This document shows, piece after piece, positions 41,246-52,440 of a DNA stretch of 64,000 bases. The DNA is from Porphyra umbilicalis. Lineage: Eukaryota; Rhodophyta; Bangiophyceae; Bangiales; Bangiaceae. Position 1 is the stretch's first letter. Each line of letters opens with the position of its first letter. Under the pieces are notes generated by a model, which saw only the letters and a program-made list of their open reading frames with translations, made no database searches and had not been told where the DNA came from. Location of the stretch: positions 186,001-250,000 of the forward strand of contig KV918826.1 of the NCBI GenBank assembly GCA_002049455.2, given 5' to 3'. Made by a program: the position numbers and the translations under genes.

Positions 41246-42433
41246 CCGCAGCTAGCGAAAAAGTACGACGTCAGAAGTGGGTTGCAAACCACGTAGCATT
41301 GCTCATCAAGGGTCCCTCCGACGCTGAGTAGTACGAACGGTGAGAGAGACATCTGCTTTTTACTTGCTTTTTTTTTGGCAAACGTGCACCTACCAGTGGA
41401 GACACGGCGGAGGAAGAGGTAGGCCGGATGACGACGCCATGCAAGTGGCCTGACTAGGCTGGAAAAAACCGATGTAGACACAGGGGGGGGCGAAGAAGAA
41501 GGGACAGCAGCCACTGTCCGGCGATTCTGCTGTGCGTAGTTGCCCTTCTCCACGCAGCATGCCCATGGCATCCTCCGCGCGTCAGGCCCGTTCCGGGACA
41601 CAGGATCGGGTTTATGTCGCGGGTTTGTCACGCCGAGAACCCGGCGTCACACCGGTTCGGTCATTCCAGGACATCCGCGGGGATATGGGTTTGTGACGTC
41701 CCCGAAGGTAACTCGTTCGGTGAAATTGGCTTCACTACTCTGATCTGCCCCTGTTGTCGGTGCTTCGGGCGCACCGCCACCACTCGTCGCAGCCGTAGGG
41801 TGGGGGGCGGGGGTGGGGGAGGGTGCACCGCCGGCGGCAACGCTGACGCCACCCCCGTCGCCGGCGTGGGTGGGGGCAGCGGAGGCGCCGCCGCTCGCGA
41901 CGCTGGATCATCGACAGCCGGTGGTGGTGGTGGCGGCCGCCTAGAGCTTGAACACTGGAGTACTGGAACGCCAACAGAGTGTGCATCCAAACAAACAACC
42001 AGAAAGGATGCCCGAGGGCCCCCCCTGGATGTGAGATTGAGTGACCGACAACTGAGCCTGGTCGATCTGTGCCACCACGGCTGCATCCCCCTATGAACGC
42101 TCCCACTCGAGACGAGACGCCCTCAGCCCTTGGTCCCCTCAAAGAGCGCGAAGGAAACAAATGTCCAGAGAGTGGCGGGAAAACCTTTCTGCGGAAGCGT
42201 ACGAATATTCCTACAAAGAGGCCGTCTGGACAGGCTGCGCGCAGCTGCTCTGCAGGCTGCGTGCGTGCACCGTGCTACCTACAGCTCGTTTGAAGCATCA
42301 CGGCGCGCTCACCAACTAGTGGCCGGCGACGACCTGACGGGTTCATAAAGAAGTGCGACTGCGATTTGCAGCCTCATTCCATTAAGCAGCGCTTCCCATT
42401 CTCCATGCAGGCTGGCAGGCCGGCGTCGTCACA
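41246..42433. other. Gene-free region
   Basis: About 1.2 kb. A GC-rich Gly/Pro-type patch lies at 41790-41945. Open frames on both strands lack protein character. No element ends recognised. Confidence 0.4.
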
Positions 42434-43960
42434 TGGCTCTGGCCGACTGGCACAACCCAGGCATGCCTGCGCAGTGCACCCCGTTGCTGGATCCACCACG
42501 AGCCCGTTTTTCCCTCGCATTCCTCGTAAACGCTTGTTGAAAATGGGTGTTTCCTCGCACGCTAAGAGTGTTTGCTCGCATCCCGTCCAAAAAACTCGTT
42601 CAGGCGTGTTGGCGACATGATGAGGACGTCATTAAGAGCGTTATGAAGTTCGTTCAAGTGCTTACAAGTGCGACTTGATGCGCCAAACGGCTGCCTCGTT
42701 CAATACGACAGCAGAGCCGATTACGACAAGAAATACGATAAAGGACACCCTGCTCCCCCCACCCGTCGCACCAATGATTCTGTCTGTTCTCGTGGAAGCA
42801 GCCACTTCGAGAGCTGGCGGTTCCCGTGCGCGGCGGGCTGACGGCGGGGGCAGCCCCGCTGTGCTTGTTAAAATGTTACAGCAAGGGAGCCCTGCGGAGG
42901 TGGCGGCGGGCAGGGAGACGGCGGGGTCAGCCCCGTGGTGGTGCTGGGCAGGGTATCAACGGTAGTTCCGTAGGGCCCTTGCGCGTTGAGGTGGCGAGTT
43001 CCACCCGCGTATCTCGCCGCTTTCCGACGAGTCCAAGTGGGGCGGACTGTCACGGCGACGTTTGCGGTGGTAGCAGAGGGCGATGTGGGTGGTGAGACTC
43101 GCGAGGGGGGCGAAGGGCGGGAGACAAGCGTCAAGGGTGGTAGCGGGGCGGCGGCGGGGGTACTGTGGCCGCGTGGGAGGTGGCAAGTGTCGAGGGAGGC
43201 CGTGGAGGAGGCGTCGATGCGGCGGGCATGCACAGCAGCGGGCAGCCAGCGCGAAGTCGACGGACCCGCTGAGTCATGCGGATCGCGTCGCATCCCTTCG
43301 GGATGGGGCGCGTCCGTGAGCCGCTTTTTCCGCACGGGATGCACAGTTCTTTGGCACTCCTCGAAGAACTTGGTGGAATGGGTAATCGCAACACCGCAAC
43401 CATTTTCCATCTCTGGTCACTGAAGGTCAGGTGTCGACCAGGTGGATGGCAATAACTATCGTCAACTCGCTCGCGCGGGGAAGCTAAGTTCAAAAACCGG
43501 CACTTGCGCAGCACCTCGATGCCTCGTGCGCGACTTGATACGCACGCCTCGAGAACGGTCTCCTAATGCAGCGTGCAGAATTTTCGTAGCCACCTCGTTG
43601 GAAAGGAGGGAGAGTTCGTACGCACTTGTTGAGCATATGCATACGTTGGCATCCGGGCATTCACACCATGGTGCTCTACACCACAGGAGTCGTTCTCAGA
43701 GACGCTTCTTAAGCTTCCAAAAAGTCGGTGCAAAATGCCCGAATGTGAATGCATACATGTTTTAACGAGTTTTTGACAAGAAAAACGCTCCACAGAGGTC
43801 GTTACGAGGGGTCGTGCAAGAATCGTGCGAGCAATTCGAGTGAGAAGCGAGCTCGTGGTGGATCCAGCAACGAGGTGTACTGCGCTGGGATTGGCCTGGC
43901 CAAACGAGTCGCCTGGCCGATTTCAGCCAACCAGCGTTCGACAACGTTTGTCACAAACGT
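42434..43960. repeat. Imperfect long inverted repeat flanking ~1.3 kb
   Basis: The left arm (about 42434-42540) and right arm (about 43800-43960) are inverse copies. The best block is GTTGCTGGATCCACCACGAG (left, 42483) against its complement at about 43851, with weaker similarity on both sides. The interval between them contains only doubtful ORFs (42868-43410 minus and 42986-43423 plus). It may be an old non-autonomous transposon with long terminal repeats. No target duplication was identified. Confidence 0.5.
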
Positions 43961-44600
43961 CAACACAAACGCCTGCCAGTGTCCCGGAACGGGCCTCAGC
44001 ATCAGGTCCGACGAAAAAGAAGCACCGTGTCACAATCGAGTGAGGGGCTCTAGTAGGATAGAGGACAGTCCCTGGTTACGTCGATGTGCTCAGCATGGTA
44101 CAACCAGGGCTCCATCGTGCTAATATGACACCCTTCCTGCTGCCCTTCACGCGTGCACCGCGAACGATGTGAGCTTAAAACGAAGTTGGTCCGAGTGAAT
44201 CTTGTAGGATATTCTGATTAGGTCCAACGGTCAAAAGTTTTCTGCTCAATGACTAGACGATGTGCAGCCTGAGTGCAGCACGACATAACCGCAGCTCCTT
44301 GCATGAAACCACTAATGAGAGGCCTCAGAACGCTTGACGTCTGACCGATACGGCTCACCAGTATGCGACCATGCCACGAGATTCCCATAAATTACGTCGA
44401 GTGAAAGCTGTCATCTGAGCAGTGTCTGATTGTCTGTTGATGGCCGCTTTTCGGTCGGTTACCCACAACCTCAGGCGCAAGGCCTCTTCCATGAGCCCCA
44501 TCTATCTGAGACAACGGTCACTGCCCGCACGCCGCCATAGCCTCAGAGCCCCCCCCTCCCGACCCAGTATGCGAGCAAGTGAGAGCTCATGCGTTGGTAC
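43961..44600. other. Gene-free spacer
   Basis: Mixed-composition sequence of about 640 bp. No gene, array or element end is recognised. Confidence 0.4.
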
Positions 44601-44602
44601 TA

Positions 44603-44791
44603 CAGTCTTTCTCCAACGCTGTCCACCCTCTATGGCGATCGTACGACCACAAAGTAGCCCACATTTTTCGTGCAGAAGACGATGATCGGGAGTCACGATC
44701 GCCGTTGATTGTACCGCAGAGGCCGGTCGACCGCGTTCGTTGTTATCCCCCCCTGGACAAGAACGGGAGCGACAAGAATGGAGAAAGACTG
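44603..44791. mobile_element. MITE family M (189 bp) with TA target
   Basis: Terminal repeats CAGTCTTTCTCCA and TGGAGAAAGACTG, flanked by TA (44601-44602 and 44792-44793), as in Tc1/mariner-derived MITEs. The body matches the inverse of 47617-47790. A solitary terminal repeat of the family (CAGTCTTTCTCCATT) lies at 46887-46901. Confidence 0.88.
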
Positions 44792-44793
44792 TA

Positions 44794-45772
44794 TGGGGGA
44801 AGGAGCTGGGTGAGGTACATGTGTGAGCCAATTTGCGCCCGCTGAGCTCCAGTTGCATCCTCGACCTCTCCCAGCTCCACCATTCAGCAAGCCGCTCAGC
44901 TTTCCCCAATCCCCCCCGAACCCCCCTCCAAGCACCCCCCCCAGCACCTCCCCCAGCACCCCTTTCCAGCACTCCCCCAATCCCCCAAACCCCCCCCCAC
45001 ACCCCCTCACGATCTCTTGTAGCCACACACACGGTCTCTTGTACGTAGCCCACTGATCGTTGTGGGTCGTTTTTTTCGAGATATTTACTGAATACGCACC
45101 CCAATCGATCGATCGTCTGCAAAGTGGGGCATATGCTGATTTGCTGTACTGGCGCCGGTACCCACAATTTTCAAATTGCCTAAGAACGCGTCCAGTACAG
45201 GCTGAAATGGCATGTACTAGGCCATATTCGACCACCCTCCACACTGCAAAACTTCCAATATAGTATAGAAACGATATTCGCGTTTTAGACCGCGGCGCTC
45301 CTCTGCACGCGCCCAGTATAGTAATACACTGCGCTCACAACGCGCCTGGCTGCCACTCCACGGCACCGACACTGCTCAGACATCGCGTGAGCGGGGGTCT
45401 TCCCGACGCTGGGTGGGGACACGTAGAACTCGCAGGACATCCCACGATCAAGAAGCGTAACGCGGCACCTACAAACGGCGATCTATCACGCTTCCCTTGC
45501 GGGCTGTCGTGAGGCTGTTTGTTGGTCTGCAGGGGGGCCGTTTTTGCCTCGTCTCATGCTTTTATTCTTTGGCTGCGCTTCCTCTGCAAACACTGCATAA
45601 CATGTCGAGCAGAGTCCAGGCCAGAAAAAAGGACCAAGAATAAAAACTAAAGCAGAGGTCACACCGCCCCGGCTTGATCGCATGCTGGACCCCAGCGTGC
45701 CCTGCTGAGTGCGTCAATGAAATAGAAACGAGTAGACCAGCGTCGAACGCAGAAAAGCCAGAAAGAGATATA
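44794..45772. other. Gene-free spacer with CCCCCAGCACC-type run
   Basis: 44905-45005 is a C-rich imperfect repeat (CCCCCCAGCACCTCCCCCAG). The remainder is mixed composition with no recognisable gene. Confidence 0.45.
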
Positions 45773-45986
45773 CACGTAGCCAATCACGAGAAGCAAAGAG
45801 ATCGACGAGCAACACGGAAACGCGAGACGTGCGTCAGTACAATGACACAAAAACTCAGTACGCCCGCGAGACCCGCACACACGTAGCCAATCACGAGAAG
45901 CAAAGAGATCGACGAGGAACACGGAAACGCGAGACGTGGGTCAGTACCATGATACAAAAACCCAGTACGTCCGTGAGACCCTCACG
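45773..45986. repeat. 107-bp tandem duplication (2 units)
   Basis: CACGTAGCCAATCACGAGAA starts at 45773 and again at 45880. The two 107-bp units differ at only a few positions (GACGAGCAACACGG against GACGAGGAACACGG, for example), so the duplication is recent. The period is not a multiple of three. Confidence 0.92.
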
Positions 45987-47616
45987 GGCACCCACAAAAT
46001 GCGCAGGTACAACACGCCACTGAATTGTATCACTCTGAGCAGCTGCACGACGAAGCATCCGCCTCACTGCACGTACCGAGGAGCCTGCGGCAGATCGGAG
46101 ACGGATCGAGGGGGTGGCGAACGACGGCGACGCCGGCGTGGCGTCGGACGACGCCAGAAGGGTGGGCGAGGGCGTCGGTCTCGACCCGACTCGACGACCT
46201 GTGGCAAAGCCTCAGAGACGCCGCCCTCGCGGTCACGTTGGCTCTTATGAGGCGAGCACACTGTTTTTGGACCCTCTCAGACGCACCGAGAGGGCGCATT
46301 GTGCGCGGTCCGCCCAGCCTCTTTCGACTCAGTGTGCAGCTGCGCGCTGTCGTTTACGACTCATACGTGATGCGTTCCATGGAACACAGCGATAGCCTCC
46401 CTGTGAGCTCTCGACAGCAAAGCTGTGTCATCAAACTGTGTGCACGTATCTGATTGGGCAACGATAGCTTTTCGAACGGAAATTTGACCGGTATCCACCT
46501 TCGTTGCTCGTTTTGATACGTGCTGAACGCTGGTGGCTTCTGGCAGTCCGGGCACGCCCGACATCGATTGATGTAAGACAAACCGTCCTGACCGGCCCTG
46601 GCACGCTGCGAAACGACGAAGACACACCCGATTTCCTTGTGTGCGCGTCACTTGTAGCCTGCTTCAGCAGGGGCTACAAGCCCACGAATCTGGCCCGATT
46701 TACCTGGTACACCCCACGGGGCCAGCACGTGGGACTTGTAGCCCACGTTCTGGACCCCCCCCCCCCCCAGATGACGTGTGTTCGGCCCTCCCCCCACGGC
46801 CGCCGCTCCGAATTGATGCCAGTAAGGCAATCGGGCCTGCAGTACATGAACTTTAGCCTAGTACGCGTCTTAGTACACGTCTAGTACAGTCTTTCTCCAT
46901 TTCCCTGGCCTTTAGGACAGGGTGCTCTCAAAGTGTAGTGATGCACACATATACTTAGAGAATGGGAATTGATCTCCGTTTCAGAGGTGGCAGTCTGCAT
47001 TCGTGTCCTCAGGGATCTGAGGGCGTGTCAGCGTTGGAAGGGTCGCGATGACGCTAAAAAGCAAATAGAGTTACGTGGCTGAGAAGGACTCTCCTGCCAC
47101 AAGGGCCACAGGGCCCGGACGGCGTCTGCCCCTCTGCCCCCCGCCACCGCCCCGAGTTGCGCACGGCAACCGCGCGCAGCGACTTCCGAGGTTCGACGCG
47201 CCCACGATAACCCGCGGGTGATCGTGCCTGCGCGCCGTCTTCTGTTGCGGCGGCGCGTCGGCGGTTGCTGACGCCACCTAGCGGCGCGGTTGGATGCGCC
47301 CCATCGCGCGGCGATCAGTCCCACCCGCCTGCCCGTGCACCGTGTCGGCCTCCCTGCCCGCCGTGCGCAGGTGCGCTGCGCGGCGGAGTGACGCCCCTTC
47401 TGTGGGAGTCGCGCGACGCCGGCGGACCGCCGCCGCTGCTGAGGCGGCGGCGGCATCCCTTTCCCCGCCCCACATTCTCCCCGCCACGGCAGCGTGGCTG
47501 TACGTGCCCCCGTGCGCGCTCGCGGCTATGGAGCCGACCGGCATGCCCGGTGTCGATGCGTCGCCGAGCGCGCCACCGCCCTGAAGGCCAGGGTATTGCA
47601 CGCACGTGCCTGGAAT
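45987..47616. other. Gene-free region
   Basis: About 1.6 kb of mixed composition. It contains a short inverted pair around 46670-46745 (GGGCTACAAGCCCACG against CACGTGGGACTTGTAGCCCA) and a solo family-M terminal repeat at 46887. From 47100 to 47600 it becomes GC-rich, with open but unconvincing frames. Confidence 0.4.
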
Positions 47617-47790
47617 CTTGTCGCTTCCGTTCTTGTCCAGGGGGGGATAACAACGATGGCGGTCGACCGGCCTCTGCGGTACAATCAACGGCGATCGTGA
47701 CTCCCGATCATCGTCTTCTGCACGAAAAATGTGGGCTACTTTGTGGTCGTACGATCGCCATAGAGGGTGGACAGCGTTGGAGAAAGACTG
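47617..47790. mobile_element. MITE family M, second copy (left end lost)
   Basis: Inverse orientation to 44603-44791. Starts near TTGTCGCTTCC and ends AGAAAGACTG, followed by TA at 47791-47792. The expected opposite terminal repeat is missing. Confidence 0.8.
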
Positions 47791-47832
47791 TATGCGCCCC
47801 ACTTTCCCGACGATGCAAGCGAGGCGACCATA

Positions 47833-48460
47833 TGGTGCGTGTCCCAAAATTGAGACATCGCGATTTTTTCTTTTTTTCTCGGCCCACTGGCCGTCTGCAA
47901 CGGTCCGATAATGTAATGTGACCCACTCGGTCCCACTGTGCTTCCAGAACGACCCCTGACAGTGTTAGCGGAGGCGGCACCTCCTGACGTGTCATGGGGT
48001 ATAGTGTCATTCATTGCAGCTTCGACAGGTGACGACCACGCGCCCCAATCAAATGCACGGATACTAGAGCAGGCATGTGCTGACAGTTCTTGCACGAAGA
48101 AAAGGGCACGACCTTACCAATAAAACCGTGAAAAAGACCCCTATGTAGCCCCCTGTGAAGAAAACACGATTTGGGACACCCCCCATCGAAGGTCCAGTTA
48201 GCACATGAGCTTTGGCGTTGCAAACCTGTAACCCCAAGAACCTGAAAAAGACTGGCTCCAAGATCGGGGCTATCTGAGAGGTCCACAGAACAGTGCCCAC
48301 AGGCGGGCACTAAGGAGTTGTCAGCCAAGAACGCGTCGGGCGAGGCTCTTTCCATGGAGGCCAGTCGAGAATTTTCTCGTACCCCACCCCACCTGCCCCC
48401 GTGCAGTGATGTGTCAGTCCTTCAGAAAACGCGCATGTCTCATTTTTGGGACACGCACCA
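47833..48460. mobile_element. T1 MITE, complete copy (628 bp)
   Basis: Terminal repeats start TGGTGCGTGTCCCAAAA on both sides, extend through TGAGACAT, and are flanked by TA (47831-47832 and 48461-48462). It carries the uninterrupted CCAGTTAGCACATGAGC at 48194-48210, where the other copy carries the Harbinger element. No coding capacity. Confidence 0.92.
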
Positions 48461-48482
48461 TATGAAGTTTATTGCGCAAGCC

Positions 48483-48540
48483 CCGGTTGCCCACATTGTA
48501 GCCCCGGTTGCCCACAGTAGCCCCGGTTGCCGACAGTAGC
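48483..48540. repeat. Short tandem repeat GTAGCCCCGGTTGCC (3 units)
   Basis: GCCCCGGTTGCCCACA recurs three times with 18-22 bp spacing immediately right of the T1 copy. The last unit reads GCCGACA. No function is apparent. Confidence 0.75.
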
Positions 48541-48582
48541 CTCCTTCTTACATCAACCTTACAGTCTTTATTCGAATATGTC

Positions 48583-48619
48583 CGGCTTGGTTATATCCAC
48601 AGTGGATATAACCAAGCCG
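48583..48619. repeat. Perfect 18-bp-arm hairpin with 1-nt loop
   Basis: CGGCTTGGTTATATCCAC, a single A, then the exact inverse. Such a tight perfect palindrome in a decaying repeat region must be young. It could be fused element ends or a cruciform-forming site. Confidence 0.9.
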
Positions 48620-48806
48620 AACAAATCGTGGAAATTTGCATTGCTAGAGGACTGGATGCGATGGACTCGATGCCGTCAGCCGATGCACCCCCTTCACCAG
48701 CGCGCCTCGGTCCTGGTGTCGCCCTCATCATCGCACGCAACGCTTCTCGCATGCAACCATCGCCCGCAGCCACCGCATCCAACCATCGTCATCCACAACG
48801 AGCCAT

Positions 48807-49136
48807 TTATTGGTCCCCATCGTCCCCCGCCAAAACCAAGTCCACCGTTTCATCAACAGCCCCACAGCCGTCCTCGGCCGCCAACCACCGTCGCACAGCG
48901 TCCTGGCGGTCCGCCGTGCTCATACCTCCAAACTCCTCCGACAACGTGGTGTTGGCCATCAGGGCCACGAGGTCGGAAACGTCGGTGTGTGCGTTATCGG
49001 TCACGGGCTGCACCCCATGCACCTGCCGCCACACCTCCGCCACCGCCTCTCTCGGTAGGACGTCAGCTTGTAGCCAGCAATTGTCCTTCAACAGCGGACA
49101 AATATGCAGTAAACTCTTGATGGTGAGGTCTCGCAC
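48807..49136 (-). pseudogene. Tigger/pogo transposase C-terminal fragment
   Basis: A 109-residue frame aligns with the C-terminal region of the transposase at 34819-37125. IKSLLHICPLL...CWLQADVLP corresponds to ITRECIVHCSAKAEVLG. DVSDLVALMANTTLSEEFGG then MSTADRQDAVRRWLAAED corresponds to DVDEVLSMLRGTSLGDVTLG then LSTGVQRTVVEEWLDIEE. Both end in an acidic DD tail. No catalytic domain is present, so it is a relic of a related but diverged element. Confidence 0.7.
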
Positions 49137-50440
49137 ACCAACCGAATACTTCTCGGTTTTTTAAATACACCTGGGAAACGCAGGCTACTTCTGCAACGAC
49201 CCCCTGACATAATCGGATAATGACTGTACGATTACCAGGATTCAGGGCCCGGCCGAGCGTCGACCAATCGCTCTCACCGCCCCGCGACACGCAGCGAAGC
49301 CCCACGACAATGGGACCGCCGAGATTCCCTGGTGCAGCATCTCGCAGCCCAAGCTGTGGTCTCCAAACCGTCCATTCCTGCCGGTGCCCTGGTGCGGCCG
49401 TCGGCTGGCCCGCTATTGGTCTTCCTGCATGTTGAGGTAGGATTTGCAAATCTAAAACAACATGCAAACGTTTGCATCTCAGTTCGGGGGGGGGGGGAAC
49501 GCCTGCCGTGCCGCCACGTGGGGGGGTGGGGGAGCGGATTTCGGGGCTTCTGGGGGGGGGGGGGGGGTTCGAGCGGGGATGATGCCACGTGCGAGGAATG
49601 GTACTTCAAAACACTCCTTTTACCCCTTGTACTCGTGTCTGTGCATGACCGTCTGCCTCGGTATTGCTCCAGCTCGTCCGACACTGCTACTGTTTCCCGC
49701 GCATGTTCCTGGCCACCGCCTTGCCCAGGTGACTGCCGCCTCCTCCTTGCTGATCGTTTCCCCCCTCCCCCCGCGCGGTAATCGCCCCCCCCCTCCCCCT
49801 GGTCGCCGCAGTCTATGCGCGCCACCGCCCCCCCCCCGCTTCTGGCTGCCGCCGTTCCCGCGTGCTCCGCGGCGGTGGCGGCGGCGAGCGTGTCCGCCTC
49901 GACGGTAGATGAGTCAGAAGTCACACCCCGCGCAGTAAAAAGGACGGGGGTATGCAGCGGGCCTGCGGCCGCGCCGGGAGCAGAGAGAGTTGTGGCGGTG
50001 ACACGCTGCAGGACGCTGGCTCACCCCCCCGCCACCACCCGGCTTCGTGAGGCTACCTATGGTTGCAGCGGTGATGGAGAGGGGATGACGCTGAAAAGAG
50101 GACACAGCAGCAGTGGGGCGAGACAACAACAGCAGGGGAAGGTGGCAGAAATAGGGGGAGACAGCGCTGGTCGATGGGGCTGTGCAAAGATGGGGGCGGC
50201 GACGCTGGGGGGGGACATCAGTGGTAGTGGGGGGCAGCAGTGGCGGGGGGAGGCAGCGGTGGGGGAAAAACGCAGTGTTGTTGGAGGGAGGCAGCGGTGG
50301 TGGAGGGAGGCAGCGGTGGAGGAGGGAGGCCGCAATGGGGGGGAAAGCACTGTTGTGGTGGGAGCGGCGACGCTGGGGGGAGCCAGCAACAGCGGAATTC
50401 AGCAGGCCTCCAAACAGTCACGACAGCGGTCGTTGCTGCC
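49137..50440. other. Low-complexity region inside the 3.2-kb candidate element
   Basis: Contains G runs (49484, 49552-49567) and, at 50210-50400, imperfect GGGAGGCAGCGGTGG repeats. Open frames are compositional. No gene is supported. Confidence 0.4.
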
Positions 50441-51090
50441 GTGGCGACACCGCGCAGCTGGGACACCGCCCAACTGAGAGAGGCATGGGCACTGAGCAGA
50501 CAGGAGAGACCTCCATCAACAGGTGCGTCAGGACCCCCTCTGACAGCGTGTGAGATCCACTGTACACGGCAGATTGACACTGACACTGATCAATCCAGTG
50601 AATCACGTGTTGGTGCTGACACTGTCCAATCCAGTGGGTTACGACTCTACGCTTCCTTTTCTGCCTACAACTGTTCTGTTTCTTTTCTCGCAGAATAAAC
50701 GTCACCACATGCCTCGTACAGTACTCTGTGCCCATTCTTATTAGTTTCCACAGGAGTTGGTATGGTCTGGTTGTCGCGTGGTACTAGCTGCCATCTGGTC
50801 TCATGAGGAGGAGCGAACGGCACGTCTGGGAGGAACTTGACCAAAACATCACTTTTTTTTTAAAGACTCGTTTCTGAACCTTTGAAGGGTCCTGAGAACG
50901 GCATTGCAACTGGCTAAGCGTACAAAGGCTTCCTTCATGCTCTTTGCACCCCCCGAAGGTCACAACTCCTACCACCGAACCTGGAAACTGCCACCACCTC
51001 CCCACTGTGCTCAGCCTGTGGGCTAGCCAACTTTTGGTGTGCGTGCGCACCACACACCCTATACTGTGTGTAGAGCCCGAAGCACCACAT
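50441..51090. repeat. Dispersed repeat A, copy 2
   Basis: Matches the start of the window block by block: CCCCCTCTGACAGCG, the paired CAATCCAGTG motifs, CACGTCTGGGAGG...ACCAAAACATCACTTTTT and TTTGAAGGGTCCTGAGAACGG. It also shares the GGCTAGCCAACTTTTGGTGTG segment. Here it lies inside the 3.2-kb inverted-repeat element. Confidence 0.65.
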
Positions 51091-51289
51091 CAGCAGCCCC
51101 ACTGGAACCACATCAGCAGCCCCACTGGACGCCCACAGAACGTACGTGGTGCTTTCGATCAACCCAGCAGTCAGCACATGGTGGGCGTGGGTCTCTAGCA
51201 CACCAGGTATCCGGTGAACTCTACTCAGACTCGTTCATAGCTCGGGGGTGTCCCCCTCTCCCACAGCCGCGGCGCGTAATCCCCCTGTG

Positions 51290-52440
51290 TGGCCGCCAGC
51301 CACCCCACCCACCGACCACCCACTCTGACACCCGCCGCTGCTAGCCGCCGCCGCTCGCTGGCCCCCTCACTAGCCCCGCAGCCAACCAGCAGTTGCGGTC
51401 GGCCACCACCCCCATCGACCGCCCACCTGCACAGGCTCCATCGCCGCCCGCCGCTAGCCGCCCCCACCGCCGGCAGACTGACGCCAATCGACCCCGCCGT
51501 CGGCCGCTCCCGCCGCCGGCCGCTCCCACCACCAGCCACTCCCACCACCAGCCCCCGCCGCCAGGAACCCCACCCGCCGACCACCCAACCTAAGACCCGC
51601 CTCAGCCAGAGGCCACCTCGCTCGCCGGTCGCCGCGCCCGCCAGCGCCCGCCCCCACCTCCGTCCACGCCTACGGCCGGCTGCGCCCGCCGACGGCTGTC
51701 CCACAGTGAGCCGCTCCCGTTGCCCGCCGCTCCCGCCGCCCACCGCTCTCGCCGCCCGCCGCCCCCGCCGCCCGCCACCCCCGCACAGGCCGCCCCCGAA
51801 CAGGCCGCCCCCGCACAGGCTGCCCCCGCCACCCGCCGCCCCTGCCGCACGCTGCGCCCGTCGTCGGCCCCACCGGCCGCCGCCGAACCCTTCACATGGG
51901 GGAGCGGAGAGGGGCAAGGGCGGAGGTCGCTGCGCCGCGTCGGGAGAGCCACGGCGCGGCGCGGCGGAAGGCGGTGCCCGCTGATACCGCCAGCCCCCGG
52001 GGTAAAGGGGGAGCGCACAAGGGGGCCTGGGACAGGGGAAGAGGAGGAAGGCGGCGGATAGGACAGGGGGGAGGCAATGTGGGGGCGGGGGTCGAACCGG
52101 GGCGGGTGGCGCAGCGCGGTGCGACGGGGCACGGGGTGGTGCCCGTCCCCGCCACCGGCCCCCCATGGGCGGAACGCGAAAGCAGGGGAGAGAAGAGTAG
52201 AGGGATAGAAGCGGGGGAGCAGAGGGAGAAGAGGGGAGCAGCGGGGGGGGGGGGGGAGGGGGGCGTGGGGAAGGAGGGCGTGGCAGGCGGGCGGGACAGG
52301 TGCAATACAGCCGCGACACGCGCATGACGGCCGACACGGCGGTCGGACGATGTGGCTCGGAGCATCGGGCGGGGGGGGGGGGATGGATCACATCTGTGCA
52401 AGGGGTGCCGCACAGCATCCTGGGGGGGGGGGGGGTCGGC
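51290..52440. repeat. CCGCC-type GC minisatellite after repeat A
   Basis: Degenerate GCCGCCCACCGCTC/CCGCCCCCGCCGCCCGCC units up to about 51860, then G-rich sequence with G runs at 52240-52257, 52371-52380 and 52421-52434. It occupies the same position relative to repeat A as the array at 1000-1660. All six frames are open by composition. Confidence 0.6.

Noticed and set aside
51225-52418. 397-codon minus-strand ORF
   Set aside because: It is a compositional ORF over CCGCC repeats and G runs, with no domain.
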